Source: Diplosphaera chodatii (lineage: Eukaryota > Chlorophyta > Trebouxiophyceae > Prasiolales > Stichococcaceae). From it: a DNA stretch of 64,000 nucleotides. A program made the translations under genes and the position numbers. A model generated the notes under the pieces. That model saw nothing but the letters and a program-made list of their open reading frames with translations. It made no database searches and had not been told where the DNA came from. This document shows positions 33,070 to 44,063 of the stretch, in pieces. The stretch is taken from positions 1,736,001-1,800,000 of the forward strand of contig JAALGY010000023.1 of the NCBI GenBank assembly GCA_032358165.1, written 5' to 3'. How positions within the stretch are numbered: the stretch's first letter is position 1; each line of letters opens with the position of its first letter.

Positions 33070-36000
33070 ATGGGCATCCAGGGCCTACTGCCAGTGCTGA
33101 AGAGCATCAGCAGTACAGTGCATGTGTCAAAATACTCTGGTCGCCGGATCGCCGTCGACGCTTACGGCTGGCTGCACAAAGGCGCATACTCATGCAGCAG
33201 GGAGCTCTGTGAGGGCACACCAACGGACAAGTGCGGCCACTCTGCGAACCCGGTGCATGCGCGGCAGTCAGTGGAAAGCCTATGGTGTGGTATCACACGC
33301 AGTGTCATGTTAGAGGCCGTATGATACTGTACAGGTACGTGGCATTTTGCATGGATCGGGTGCGCCTGCTGCGCGGGTGCGGCGTGGTGCCGGTGATGGT
33401 GTTTGATGGCGGGCGCCTACCAATGAAGGCGTCAGAGGAGGAGTCCAGAGCCAGGTCCACGACCCTGCCTGCGGCCCACATCATGTCAATGAGCCAGCTT
33501 TTCAACGCGTAGGACGGTTGTTGATCTATGAAGATCATGTGCAGGGCACGGAGGGAGCACCTTGAGCGTGCAGCGGTGCACCTGCGCAACGGCAACTCCT
33601 CAGCAGCAAACGACTGCTTCCAGAAAGCCGTGGACATCTCACCCGCCACTGCCAACCGCCTTGTACAGGTCAGCTGTGAGCAGGGATATCAATTATCAAG
33701 TGTTCCCACTACCTGTTGCAAGCTGCGCAACCTTGTAGGTTCAGCGTACCACATGGATGCAGGTGCTGAAGCAGGAGGGCATCGAGGTGGTCGTGGCGCC
33801 CTACGAGGCGGATGCGCAGTTGGCGTACCTCGCATTGACAGGCAACGTGGATGCCGTCATCACTGAGGACTCGGACCTGCTGCCGTATGGCTGCCCAACG
33901 GCGAGTCCTGGCTCGTGACCTCCTCGTATCAAGGGGCCTGGATCATGCCTGTGGCAGTCCCCTGGGTCTGTCAGATGCTGGCACAATGAATTATACGTGC
34001 AAGCTGTGTGCGACAGGTGCTTTACAAGTTGGACCGGTCTGGTGAGTGTCATGAAATCCTGCTGAAGGACCTCAACATCAACAGGGAGCTCAACTTCGTA
34101 GGGTTCACGCCTCAGATGTTCCTGGAGGTGACTTGACCCTCAGCTGGAAAACTCCTGGGGAACACCATGCATGGCATGTGACCTCTTTGTCAGTGCCTCA
34201 GGTTTTGGAGCAATGGTGCGAATGCGTGTGTGCATCGAGCAGATGTGCATCTTGGCGGGCTGCGACTTTGTGAAGGCTCTGCCTGGCATTGGCATCAAGA
34301 AGGCACACCAGCACATCCGGCGCCTGCGGTCCTTTGTGCGGGTGCGGGAGGCATGATCTAGCTCGTGTGTCAGCGCAGGCTTTCTACGTGTTGTCATGTT
34401 GGGGCCCCCTGCAACAACATGGCTGTTTGCGTTGGCAGGTGTCGAAGAGCCTGCGCTTCAGCTGCGCTGTGCCGCGCTCTTATGAGGAGGATGTGCAGCG
34501 AGCGGTGTGGACGTTCAGGCATCAGCGCGTCTTCTGCCCGCAGCAGCGTCGGGTGGTGCACCTGCGGCCGCTGCCCCCGGCCGGGCTGCACGCAACGGCG
34601 GCGGTGCCAAGCGCCCTGGCACCTGGTGATGACGTGCTTGAGTTCCTGGGCGCGCCCCTGCCAGACGATGTTGCATGCCAGGTGGCAGCAGGTGGGGAAG
34701 CTATCGCGTTGCGCTCATGGATATTTGGCACAACAGCCATTGCGGCATTGCATGCGCACATCGTTCTGACGATACACGGCGGCCAGATGACGCACACACC
34801 ATGAGCGCAGGGGATCTGGACCCCATAACCCTGCAGCCCTTCTCGACAGAGCACACACCGACCGGCAGGCCTTCAGGTACGCACGGCCCCATGCAGCGCC
34901 TGCTGCTGGTAATAAGTGAGCAAGAGTTTCGCTATATTTGATGGGTCACCAGACAGTTTGGCAGCCCTGTCAGGTGCATCGATGGCCGCCGAAGTTGCAG
35001 CTACAGACCCAGGGCAAAATGTCATACTGGACTACTTTCGGCCAAATGCTCGGGTGTCGGAGAAGGCCGCATGCGACTTCAGGCCGCCAGGTCGTGCAAC
35101 CTCAGGTTCGATTGGGCTGCAAGGCATCACTGTCAGCTAAATATGGTGTGCAGTAATTGTTGGACTGCATTTGCAAGGTGTGTGTGCTCATATGGGCGCA
35201 TGACGCTGCTGCAGGAGGACTGTGCCGACAGCAGGGCATCGCACCATGGTCTGGTGGTGTTGCTGCAGCGCATACTGAGGGGTCTGGGTGCCAGCTGGAG
35301 AAGTCAGCAGCCAAAGTGGTGAGCTGCGGTCACAGGCCAGGTGAGCGGAGCCGCGATGACAAAGGGCTAGCACTGCTGACCTAATGCCAGGCTTGCATTG
35401 CCGCATGCAGCCGCACTGGTGCTTGAGTGAGCTTTAGGTGCCCCTTTTGCGGCGCAGATCATGGTGAAGAGGCCATTCAGCGTTGCTTAGCAGCGTCAGA
35501 TGCTCGCGACAAGTGCCAGCAGCCAGCACCCCGTGCCGCCAAGCACAGCTCAGCTGGCCGCATGCCCCAGCTGCGTGCAGCAGAGCCGCACGGCGGTGAT
35601 GAGGCCACAGACCCAGCACGGCAGCGTGATGACCAGGAGGAGGTCAGTCCTGTGCGGGATCACCCACTGGCGGCAGGCCTGAGGCTGGGGCGGCGGGACG
35701 GCGCCCGTGGTGTCGATCGGCGCAACCCAAAGTCTCAGCACCAAGCCAAGCGCATGCGCACAGAGCCGGAAGGCTCGTCACCAGCTGGCCCAGCAGCCGG
35801 CAGGGCGCTGCGCGAGCTGCCTTTGCCGGCTCGCAACAGTGGCACAGGCGAGTCGCCAGCCCGACAGGGGCGCATGAAGCAGCCGCGCACCAAGGCAGCA
35901 TCCCCAGTGGAGCCTGTGGTGGATGGCAATGGGACAGCGGAGCTGGCACGAGGCTTTGGCGACTTGACGCACATGCGCCAGTATGCTGTGGAGGCCAGCA

Positions 36001-37737
36001 AAGCCCTGGACAGTCTCAAGCGGAAGCAGCGGCGCACACCAGCCAAACAGGCCGGGGCGCCAAGCAGTCTTCGCGCTGCTGGCATCGGGCATGGCGACAG
36101 CACTGCACATGCCCGCACACCTGGCGTCGAACCTGCAGCAACCACTGCAAACGCTACCACTGGGCACACCCAGCAGCAGCATGCCGAACTGGACAGCCAG
36201 AGCCCGCCCACGGGCGGCCGCAGCGGCGCACGGTTACCAGCATGGCAGCAGGCAGCGTCTGCTGATGAGGCGGCGGCTGTGACAGGCAGTCCGATAGCAG
36301 CCACACCAGTGCAGCTGGGTCACGACGACCTGTCATCACCCGCTCTTGCTGGACGACGTGGCAGCATGCTCCAGGCCAGCCTGGTCCCAGAGAGTCCGGC
36401 AGCCGGCCTTCCGCAGTCGAGTGGCAGTATGTTGCGGTCGCCAACATTCCAGCAGCACTGGCGCCTCTTCTCAGCCGGCACCTCCGCGCGCCCGGCCATC
36501 AGCGACCCGTCGCCCTCGCAGCAGCTGCATACCGCCGGCAGCACCAGCCCATCGCCATGGCGGCGGCAGCGGCTGTCGGTTGGCGCCCTGTCAGACGATT
36601 GGCTGGAGGACCCATTGGAGGACGAGGAGGATGACCTGCTGGCTGCTGATGACTTCCTGGCGCAGTCGCAGCTGCAGCTGCCGCTGCAGCAGAGCGACAG
36701 CGAGCAGGAGCAGGGCATGACCGAGGAGCGGCTGTTTGCCATGGCGCGCGGCTCTGGCAGGCTGCGGCGACACAGCAGCACTCCCCTCGGCCTGGCTGGG
36801 ATCGATGATGTTGACGCTTCAAAAGGCATGTCTGTTGCTGGTGAAAGTAAGTGTCCCTTGTCACACTATCGCAACACATCGAGGTCGCGCACCCTTCAGA
36901 CATCACCACTGCCTGATGCCGGCAGCAAGCACACATGCCTCTGTGCCCGCAGGCTTCAGCGGCAGCGACCCTGTGGAAGCGATCACCCCCAGCCCAGCAG
37001 TATCGCAGCGGCTTACGAGCAGGCAGCCCTGGCGGCCAGCTTCAGCCCTGGATGCCCTCATGACGCCAGCGTCTGGTGTCGCTGCGGCAGAGGGCCCTGG
37101 CAATTCACTGTCCCCGCCCTTGGCGTTCAGCATCGAAGCAGGCGGTGCCAGCGAGTGGCAGCTGCAAAGGCAGTCCAGCATGCAGCCGCAGGACAGCGGC
37201 AGCATGCCGCAGTCCCCAGCCGGTTTTGCAGCCATCCCAGACACTGAGGAGCAGGATGTCGCGGACGTGCTGCGCTTCAGCCCCGGGCAGCAGCAACAAC
37301 AGCCAGCATCAAACGCGGGGCGCACCCTGGGCAGCCTGCTGCTCGATGCAGAGCGCGCCGAGCTCTGCGCCATGCGGAGCGCTGCAGAGCCATCAGCACA
37401 GCACAGCATATTGTGCAGTGACGGCGATGGCAACAGCAACAGGGCTGCAGGCTTTCTGCAGGATCTGCAGCAGCGGCAGGGTATTGCAGAGGATTCAACG
37501 CAATGCAGGCATACACCATCGAGGCACAGGGCAGCCGACTCTGTCGACCGGAGTCAGAGGATGGCTGTCCCTGAGTCGCCGCTCGAGGCAGTGCTGGGCA
37601 TTCCAGAGCCTGATGAGCAGGCAGAGCTGGCAGCAGCACTGACTTGCCGCACGCCAAGTGCTGATGTCAGGAGCATGTGCCGAGAGGGTAACGTTTTCGG
37701 CAGGTTTGCATTTGTGGAGCCCAGGCCGGCGTGTTGA
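33070..37737 (+). CDS. EXO1: Exonuclease 1 (XPG/Rad2 family) with a long disordered C-terminal extension
   Basis: [20 protein letters not shown] starts at 33070, the fixed Rad2-family N terminus. Early exons are 33070-33230, 33335-33454 and from 33545, in phase. Metal-binding and catalytic landmarks follow in order: [37 protein letters not shown] (about 33795-33835), [16 protein letters not shown] (about 33850-33890), and [20 protein letters not shown] (about 34247-34303). MGIQGLL plus LHKGA identify EXO1, not FEN1 or XPG. EXO1 resects 5' ends in mismatch repair and recombination in the nucleus. After the nuclease come short exons and one giant exon (about 35435 onward) rich in Ser, Pro, Gln and Ala, with an early Cys cluster ([17 protein letters not shown]) and an acidic patch ([20 protein letters not shown]). 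The protein ends [12 protein letters not shown]. Exons between 35100 and 35430 are uncertain, and a separate downstream gene cannot be fully excluded. Confidence 0.85.
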
Positions 37738-38015
37738 CCACCGCAATGAGGACAGACTACGCCAGTCTAGGAGAGGTGTACATGTCTTGTACCTTATGCA
37801 GCTGACATGCTGTCGAGTCTCATTTCTGCTGCCATCTACGGTATACGTCTTAAAATTGCACAGTGCTGACGTGCCCGCCTATGCTAGCAGTTCGCCTAGA
37901 GACATCGCAGCAGTGTGATCAAACACCTAGTCGTCCAAATCTGCTGCACACGGCCCTCTCACTTGATCATTCGTCTGGGAAGAATGGGTGTTTCCTGCAA
38001 AGAAGGTCGGCACGG

Positions 38016-39047
38016 TCAGATGACTTGCCACATGCTCTTAGCGCGCTGTAGTGTCCATTCGCACTTGCTAGATAGACCTGCGGCGCACCTCTTCTCTGCA
38101 ATGTACCAGATGTCTGCCTTCGTGATGCCCTTTGACTCCTCGTAGTTTTTGAGGATGAAGTCTGGCAGCTGCAGCATTGACGCGACCCTTGCTGACAGCA
38201 TCAATCAAGAGGCACATGAGGGGCACAGCTGATCGCGCAGCTGTGTAACGCAATGCCTGCCGCCGGACCATGCAGCCAAACCCCACCTTTTTCAAGCAGT
38301 CGCCCTGGATGTCGATCTGCTCCTTTTCGGTGGGGCTCTTGACCACCGCTGCGCCGCTGGCAAACTTCTTGCCAAACAGCTTGGCTGCCTCACTGAGCTT
38401 GACGCCGAAGCTGTCCAATCCAAAAACTGTTGTGACACACTTCCGCTTATTGCGGGTGTTCTTGTCGATGATCACCTATCGTAGATCATGAGGGCAGAAT
38501 GTCATGTCACAGTTAAGGAGCATGAAGTCCAGAGGCATGTGCCTCATTGGTGAATGCGGTGCCACACACACCTGCAGCCCGCCTCTCCTGACATTGCAGT
38601 GCTCTGATGCCCAGATAGACTGCCATGTGCACATGTAAGCAGATCCTGTACCTGGGGTTTCGCCTTCTTCTTGACCTTGCCGCCTGGCAGCTGCTTCTCT
38701 ATCTCTGCGCCGTCCTTGTCCTTCAGCGTCAGGTCTGCCACTGCGCCTTCCACGCCGCTGGCTGCGGCATCCTGCGCCGCCTTCCACCTCTTGTACTCGT
38801 CGCAGTCCCTGAGGCAGCATGCACTCGCACATGTTGCCACCATGCTTGCGGCGGCAAGCTGCACTACACACGTGCATCAGACTTGCATCCTAGTGTGCTG
38901 GTCTGCGACTGCCCAACACCCAGCCCCATATTTCGCAGCTCCGTCAGCTCACTTGGGCAGGACGTCGTTGAACTCAGGCGGCACGCCCGTGACGGGGCAG
39001 TACTCAACAACCTGGGGCGCCGGCAGCTCCCCAGACTGCTCAGCCAT
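38016..39047 (-). CDS. DENR: DENR (density-regulated protein), translation re-initiation and recycling factor
   Basis: The ATG at 39047 gives MAEQSGELPAPQVVEYCPVT-GVPPEFNDVLPK. Exon 2 gives DCDEYKRWKAAQDAAASGVE.. and a Lys-rich PGGKVKKKAKPQ (about 38812-38655). Exon 3 carries the SUI1 domain, NKRKCVTTVFGLDSFGVKLS-EAAKLFGKKFASGAAVVKSP-TEKEQIDIQGD, followed by LPDFILKNYEESKGITKADI. The SUI1 core with R-N-K-R-K, G-L-D-x-F-G-x-K-L-S and F-x-x-G-A-x-V-V-K is diagnostic of DENR rather than eIF1. With MCTS1 it removes deacylated tRNA from 40S subunits and aids re-initiation in the cytosol. The N-terminal CP..G.P.E..D segment replaces the two-Cys motif of animal DENR. The frame reads on to a stop at 38016 with an extra tail (..EKRCAAGLSSKCEW..). 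A splice at EKR|GTGCGC to a short last exon is also possible. Confidence 0.9.
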
Positions 39048-39492
39048 AGTGCAGTTTATAAATGCCCGATTGTCGTCAGCTGAACATCAACAGGATCTAC
39101 AGTGACGACCAGCACAACAGAATGGCTGCCGAGGTTTCACCACAGCCTTGGTGTCGCAACTGCAACTGAGATGGCAAGGAGCACTCGCCACGGCTTAAGC
39201 GTGCAACACACACAATTCAACGTGCTGCCGAGTGAGTGATACTCGCAAAGGCGCAAAATGCCATTTGCTGTGGCGCACTCCCCTCATAAGAGGGCGATGA
39301 TAGTGGATGCAGTGCGTGTTCGCCAGATGGTCTCGACACCTTGACACCTTGCAGACACAATGCAGGTCCCGTGTGCATCGCATGATTGTATTGATGTACC
39401 GCTGCACCGGCCTGTGTGGCACGTTCGCTTTGCTGTTGCGGTAAGCTGGTCACAGCTTGATTTGCCCACTGCGAATGTGCAGACTGTGATGC
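39048..39492. other. Divergent intergenic region, no gene seen
   Basis: About 445 bases between the DENR start and the short rightward gene. It holds the DENR promoter and nothing else recognisable. Confidence 0.45.
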
Positions 39493-39861
39493 ATGCGGAG
39501 CCTGCTCCAGTTGAGCCTTGAGGCGATTGCGGCGAACATCAAGAGGTTTGGCTCACTGCGAGGCATTTCAGAGGAGCTGGCGATTGAGCTGTTTGACTTG
39601 GTGCTTCGGCAGGGTGCATTGACGCCCGAGGTGCGGCGTGCAAGGCGGCCATGAACGAAAGCAAGTGGGCACCCTGCATGCACATGTTTCAGTGCGCGGT
39701 CCATAGGCTTGAGCCTTACCGCGTAGGTGCTGGCTCTGTTTGAGGAAACAGGCCACGGGGAGCTGCTTAATCACATTCAAGCGCTGCACTTACGGCCCAC
39801 GCCGGTGGTACTGAGGACAACCAGCAGCCGGTGGCTGGGCGATCGATCCAATCTGTATTGA
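39493..39861 (+). CDS. Short RAD7/F-box-LRR-like protein, apparently truncated
   Basis: Two exons (39493-39630 and 39727-39861) join in phase at GAG|GTGCGG and GTAG|GTG to give 90 residues. The first 60 read MRSLLQLSLEAIAANIKRFG-SLRGISEELAIELFDLVLRQ-GALTPEVLALFEETGHGELL. This matches the opening of RAD7/AMN1-type RNI proteins: a LxxLxLxxIAxNI helix, then L-P/S-x-E-L-x-x-x-L, then LTPxVLxLF and a first LRR-like LNHIQALHL. Full-length relatives continue with many leucine-rich repeats, whereas this frame stops after one (end GDRSNLY). It is either a truncated paralogue or a gene whose later exons I did not recognise in the 370 bases that follow. Full-length members act as substrate receptors of ubiquitin ligases. 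Confidence 0.5.
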
Positions 39862-40237
39862 GCAGTCACAGTGCATCCATGAACGACATCGTGCTGTACC
39901 GGGAACGTGCCAGATAGGATGGACGGGGCGCAGGCAGCTGCTGTCTACACAGCACGGGCAAGTAGCTGATTCTTGGGCATTGTTTGCGGGGAGCTTTTCA
40001 GACTATCGCATGTGCGAAAGGGATGGGGCTGCTCTGTATGGACATGGGTGTGACGTGTAAATATCGGTGTGTCAAAGGACGGCGGATGGTAGTCTGCCAG
40101 CATGCTGTGTACAGCATGCAATTTACACATGTCCCAGTACACTGCACGTGTCCAAGTGAACCAGGCGCACCACACCCTCACAGCACAGGCAGCCTTCCTG
40201 TCGCCACGCTGGGCCCAAGAAGCAGAAGGAAGCCCAG
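39862..40237. other. Convergent intergenic region
   Basis: About 375 bases between the stop of the short RNI-like gene and the RPS16 stop. No further LRR exon is visible. TGTAAATATCGG near 40055 could be part of a 3' UTR. Confidence 0.45.
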
Positions 40238-40681
40238 CTAACGGTATGACTTCTGGAACCGGGAGCGCGCGCCCTTGCCACCGAACTTCTTGGGCTCGCA
40301 GCGCCGGGGGTCTGCCACCAGCAGTGTGCGGTCGTACTGCAGCAGGATCTCCTTGATTTCCCGCTTTGACTGCTCATCCACGTATTTCTGGTAGAAAGCG
40401 ACCAGCGACTTCGCGATGGCCTGGCGGATGGCATAGATCTGCGACACGTGGCCGCCGCCCTTCACGCGCACGCGGATGTCCACATTGGCAAAGCGCTGCT
40501 TGCCCAGCAGCAGCAGCGGCTCTGCGACCTTCCACCGCAGCGTCTCCGGCTGCACCAGGTCCAGCGGCGAGCCGTTCAGCCTGATGAGGCCCTTGCCACG
40601 CTTGGTGTATGCAACAGCAACCGCGGTTTTCTTCCTGCCGAACGTCTGCACCGACTCGATGGCGGGCGCGCTCGACGCCAT
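40238..40681 (-). CDS. RPS16: 40S ribosomal protein S16 (uS9)
   Basis: A single uninterrupted frame of 147 codons plus stop, the usual length for eukaryotic S16. It starts [20 protein letters not shown] and contains [40 protein letters not shown] and [20 protein letters not shown]. It ends with the near-invariant [31 protein letters not shown]. The C-terminal R-x-R-F-Q-K-S-Y-R tail reaches the decoding centre of the 40S subunit. The absence of introns is unusual in this window and fits a highly expressed ribosomal protein gene, or possibly a retrocopy, though no poly(A) scar is seen. Identification is secure. Confidence 0.97.
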   Translation of the reverse strand: MASSAPAIESVQTFGRKKTAVAVAYTKRGKGLIRLNGSPLDLVQPETLRWKVAEPLLLLGKQRFANVDIRVRVKGGGHVSQIYAIRQAIAKSLVAFYQKYVDEQSKREIKEILLQYDRTLLVADPRRCEPKKFGGKGARSRFQKSYR

Positions 40682-41156
40682 GCTGGCTGTTCGGAGCCAC
40701 CAGCCGGCGTCCACCCGCCCGTAACCTGAGAGGCCTGCGTTGCTCGGGTGCTTGCTGGTTGACGGCCCACAGTCAGGGTTTAGGTGAGCAAACAACCGCT
40801 TAGATTCGCGAAGGGGACTCCCATTCTGACACAGACCAGGGGCCGATTCACTCGGCTCGCCTGTTGCTCACACCTCACCAGAGACCGTGCATGCTATAGC
40901 ACATGTGCAGGATCTGATCCAATCAAATGCTGACATCCGGTTGAATTGTGTTCAGGCTATGCTTTGCTGTCTGCTTTGTGCTGGTGACTTCAGCACACCA
41001 CAGCACTGACATGCCGGTTTGGCTTTACCGCGCGCCAATTGCATTCCAGAGCATGCATGCGGACTCAGCTACGATCCCATGAGCGAAGTGCATAACTGCC
41101 GATTCTTGCTAGCGATTGTCTTGGATTGTGACACATAACGCTGTGCTGAAGCTAGC
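40682..41156. other. Divergent promoter region of RPS16 and RFT1
   Basis: About 475 bases between two divergent starts. No exon or RNA gene was recognised. Confidence 0.5.
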
Positions 41157-44063
41157 ATGGCTGACGGCGCAGTGTTGGTGTCCGGATTGTCATACCTGCT
41201 GTGTAAGTCTGCAGAAGTGTGCGAACGCACACTTTGCCTGCGTTTTATTTGGTTTATTAGACTCATGTTTCCTTATACGTTGTGTCTTGTTGCAGTGTCG
41301 CAGGTGTCATCTCGCGCCGTCACATTCCTCCTAAATCTGATTATCACACGCCTGTTGACTCCGGAGACTTACGGGGTATGTTGCACTGCACATGTATCCG
41401 CATGTGCTTTCTTTGGGCGTTTGACGCCGTGTATCCACCACATAGACTGAATCCCACTTTTTGCCCCCGAACAGCTTGCCGCTGTGCAATTTCATCTTAT
41501 CAATACCGTCATCTTGTTTCTGAGCCGTGAAGGCTTTCGACGTGGCTGTCTGCGCACCCCTCTGGTGCGAACCTCATCATTGGAGGTCTGCACTTTGCCT
41601 GAACCTGGCATTAGCGAGCATCTGCAACTGACCGTGGTGCGTCTGGCGCGTCCGATGCACTGATTGTTGCTCTCAGGGGCCGGCAAGCAAAGTACAGATT
41701 GCGCGGCGCACGCTTGCCATCTCCGCGCTGTGCATCCCTGTGGGATGCCTGGTCACGCTTGTCACCTGCCGCCTTGCCCTTGGCTGGCGTGACGCCAAAG
41801 CGTCCTACACCCGCGACGTCCATGTGCAGGCCATCTGGCTGCAAGGTGGTGGCTTTGTGTGCTGCTGTGCGCCTCCGCAGACAAATGTCATGGTCTGCTG
41901 GATGAAGCAGGGTACATGTCGGTGTGTCTTTGGGGTCAGAACTTGCTGCAATGGTCTGCACAGGTGCAGCCGCGATGCTGGAGCTGCTGAGCGAGCCGCT
42001 GTACATTCTGGCAGCCGTGCAGCTGCGCTTCCGGCTGCGTGCGCTGGTGGACACAGCAGCCATCGTTGCCAAGTCGGCGACGACCGTGGCCCTGCTGCAG
42101 CTGACGGCCCTGCCGCCAGCGCTGGCGCTGTCCTGGGCGCAGATGGCATTTGCAGCCACGACGCTGCTGTGCTATTGTGCGGCGTACTTGCAGGACATGC
42201 CATCATGGTTCGTGAAGGACGACAGCAGCGCTGCAGACGTCTGCATCCCTCAAGATGGGGCAAGTGGCAGCCCGCAGCAGAGACACGCCAGTCACTCACC
42301 AGCAGCAGCAACAGCGGTGCAGTCTGCAGCCTCAGACAGTAGCGATCTACGCCAGCGCAAGAGGGTGCTGAAGCAGGACGGCCCTGCAATGTCTACTGAA
42401 AGCAGCCATGTTCCGGCTATGTCCCAGGACCAACTGCTGCATGGCCCCACGCTGTGGCTCTGCGGCAGCTTTGCACTGCAGGTGAGTGGGGTGCTGCATG
42501 CCGTGCAGCACGCGTGTCAAGAAGAGCTGGCAAGTTGAGGAGTGCATATCTCTCTGGTATACATCTTCACAGGCTGCAGAGAAGTTGGTGCTGGCAGAGG
42601 GCTCCAAGATGGTCATGGTTGGCTTGCAGAGCGCCTACAATCAGGCAAGTGCTGCTTTGTAGGCCTCACAGCAGTGACGCTGCACAGTTTGCACATGCGA
42701 CGAGCTCAGCTGGCATGGGGCAAACGTCCGGTATTGTGTCAATGCTAGCTGCAGGGTGTATATGGCTTGGTGGTGAACCTGGGCTCGCTGGTGGTGCGCA
42801 CCGCTTTCCAGCCGTTTGAGGAGGCCGCCTTCACCTCATTCAGCACCACTGGTACTCACATGGTGCCGTGACTCGCATGCAGCTGTGCGATTCGACTGTC
42901 CACTGGCTCAGCGACCTGCATCTGAAGCCTGCTGCACGTGCTCAATGCGGTAGACCTTGCCATGAACCTGCTCCTGATGGTCTGTCCACAGGCGATAAGC
43001 AGCAGTCAGCGAGGCTGCTGGCCTTGTTGGTGCGCGTCGTGGCAATCGTGGGCTCCATCTCAGCTGCATTTGGTCCCGCATACGCCTGGCTGCTGCTGCA
43101 CCTGCTGTACGGCCCGCGCTGGTCTGCCACAGCAGCACCTGCGGCGCTGTCCCTCTACTCCTGGTTCATCCTGCTGCTAGCGGTCAGCATCATGCATGGC
43201 CACACTCGAGCATGTCACCTGTCATGACGCTGTTCAGAAAGTCGTGAACCCGTTCTGCAGGCACCAATGTGCTGCGTGGATGCTCACTGCAGGTCAATGG
43301 CATCCTCGAGGCGTATGTGCATGCGTCGGCCAGCAGCCGCCAGCTGGTGCACATCAATGTGGGACTGGTGGTGTTTGCCGCAGCTCACATGGCACTGAGC
43401 CCCCTGCTCGTGCGCCTGGGTGATGCCATTGGTGAGCACCACAGCAAGTTCTTGCCCTGGCTTGATGCGCTCTTGAAGACTCGCACAGAAGCGTGTAACC
43501 GTGAAATTGTCGATGATGCAGGTTTGATTCTGGCAGACAGCTTCAACATGTTGCTGCGGATCACATTTTCGCTGGTGTTCGTGCGCGCTGTATGCGGCAC
43601 TCCAGCCGGCGTTCGCATGACAGACATGGTCCCCAGCTCCTGCACACTGACAGCACTATGTACTGCATTTGTGATCACAGGTGTGATCCGCTGCTGAAAA
43701 GCGGCCTGTCTGACCCTCGTCCCAAGTGCCACACGTGATGCAGGCCGCTCCTGCCTGCTGCTCAAAGCCCAAAGTTTCATGCGTTTCATGCGTGCAGGCT
43801 GTTCAGCTTCCATCATGCTAGGACCAATCGCTGGGGGCCCAGTCTCCCGCATGCTGGCGCTCTGGCCAGGTGGCAGCACTTTGTCACAGCACGCTGCCAC
43901 CATGGGCTTCCCTCTGCGGGCGGTGTCCCACATCGGCGTGGGTGCTGCGTGTCTCGGCCTGGTGCTCCTGACTATCCGGCACTGCGAAGGCCATCTGTGG
44001 GCCGGACTGCGCGAGCTGCAAAGGCGCTCGGAGCCACAGGAACAGGACATCAAGACCGCCTGA
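41157..44063 (+). CDS. RFT1: RFT1 homologue, ER membrane protein for dolichol-linked glycan assembly
   Basis: The ATG at 41157 (MADGAVLVSGLSYLL) splices in phase to SQVSSRAVTFLLNLIITRLL-TPETYG. The next exon reads LAAVQFHLINTVILFLSREG-FRRG. The R-x-VTF-x-LN...LTPE-YG and ILFLSREGFRR pair is diagnostic of RFT1. Later exons show further membrane segments: LVVNLGSLVVRTAFQPFEEA-AFTSFS, VRVVAIVGSISAAFGPAYAW-LLLHLLYGPRWS, LSLYSWFILLLAVS, the VNGILEAYVHA block (about 43300), and GLILADSFNMLLRITFS. The last exon ends EPQEQDIKTA (stop at 44063). RFT1 is required for N-glycosylation at the Man5GlcNAc2-PP-dolichol stage in the ER membrane, though whether it is itself the flippase is disputed. A long hydrophilic insertion (about 42230-42430, Ser/Gln/Ala-rich) is an unusual feature. 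Confidence 0.9.

Noticed and set aside
35735..36829. Long minus-strand open frames over the EXO1 tail
   Set aside because: They are mirror images of the Ser/Ala/Gln-rich + strand exon, where stop codons are rare on both strands. No domain or start context.
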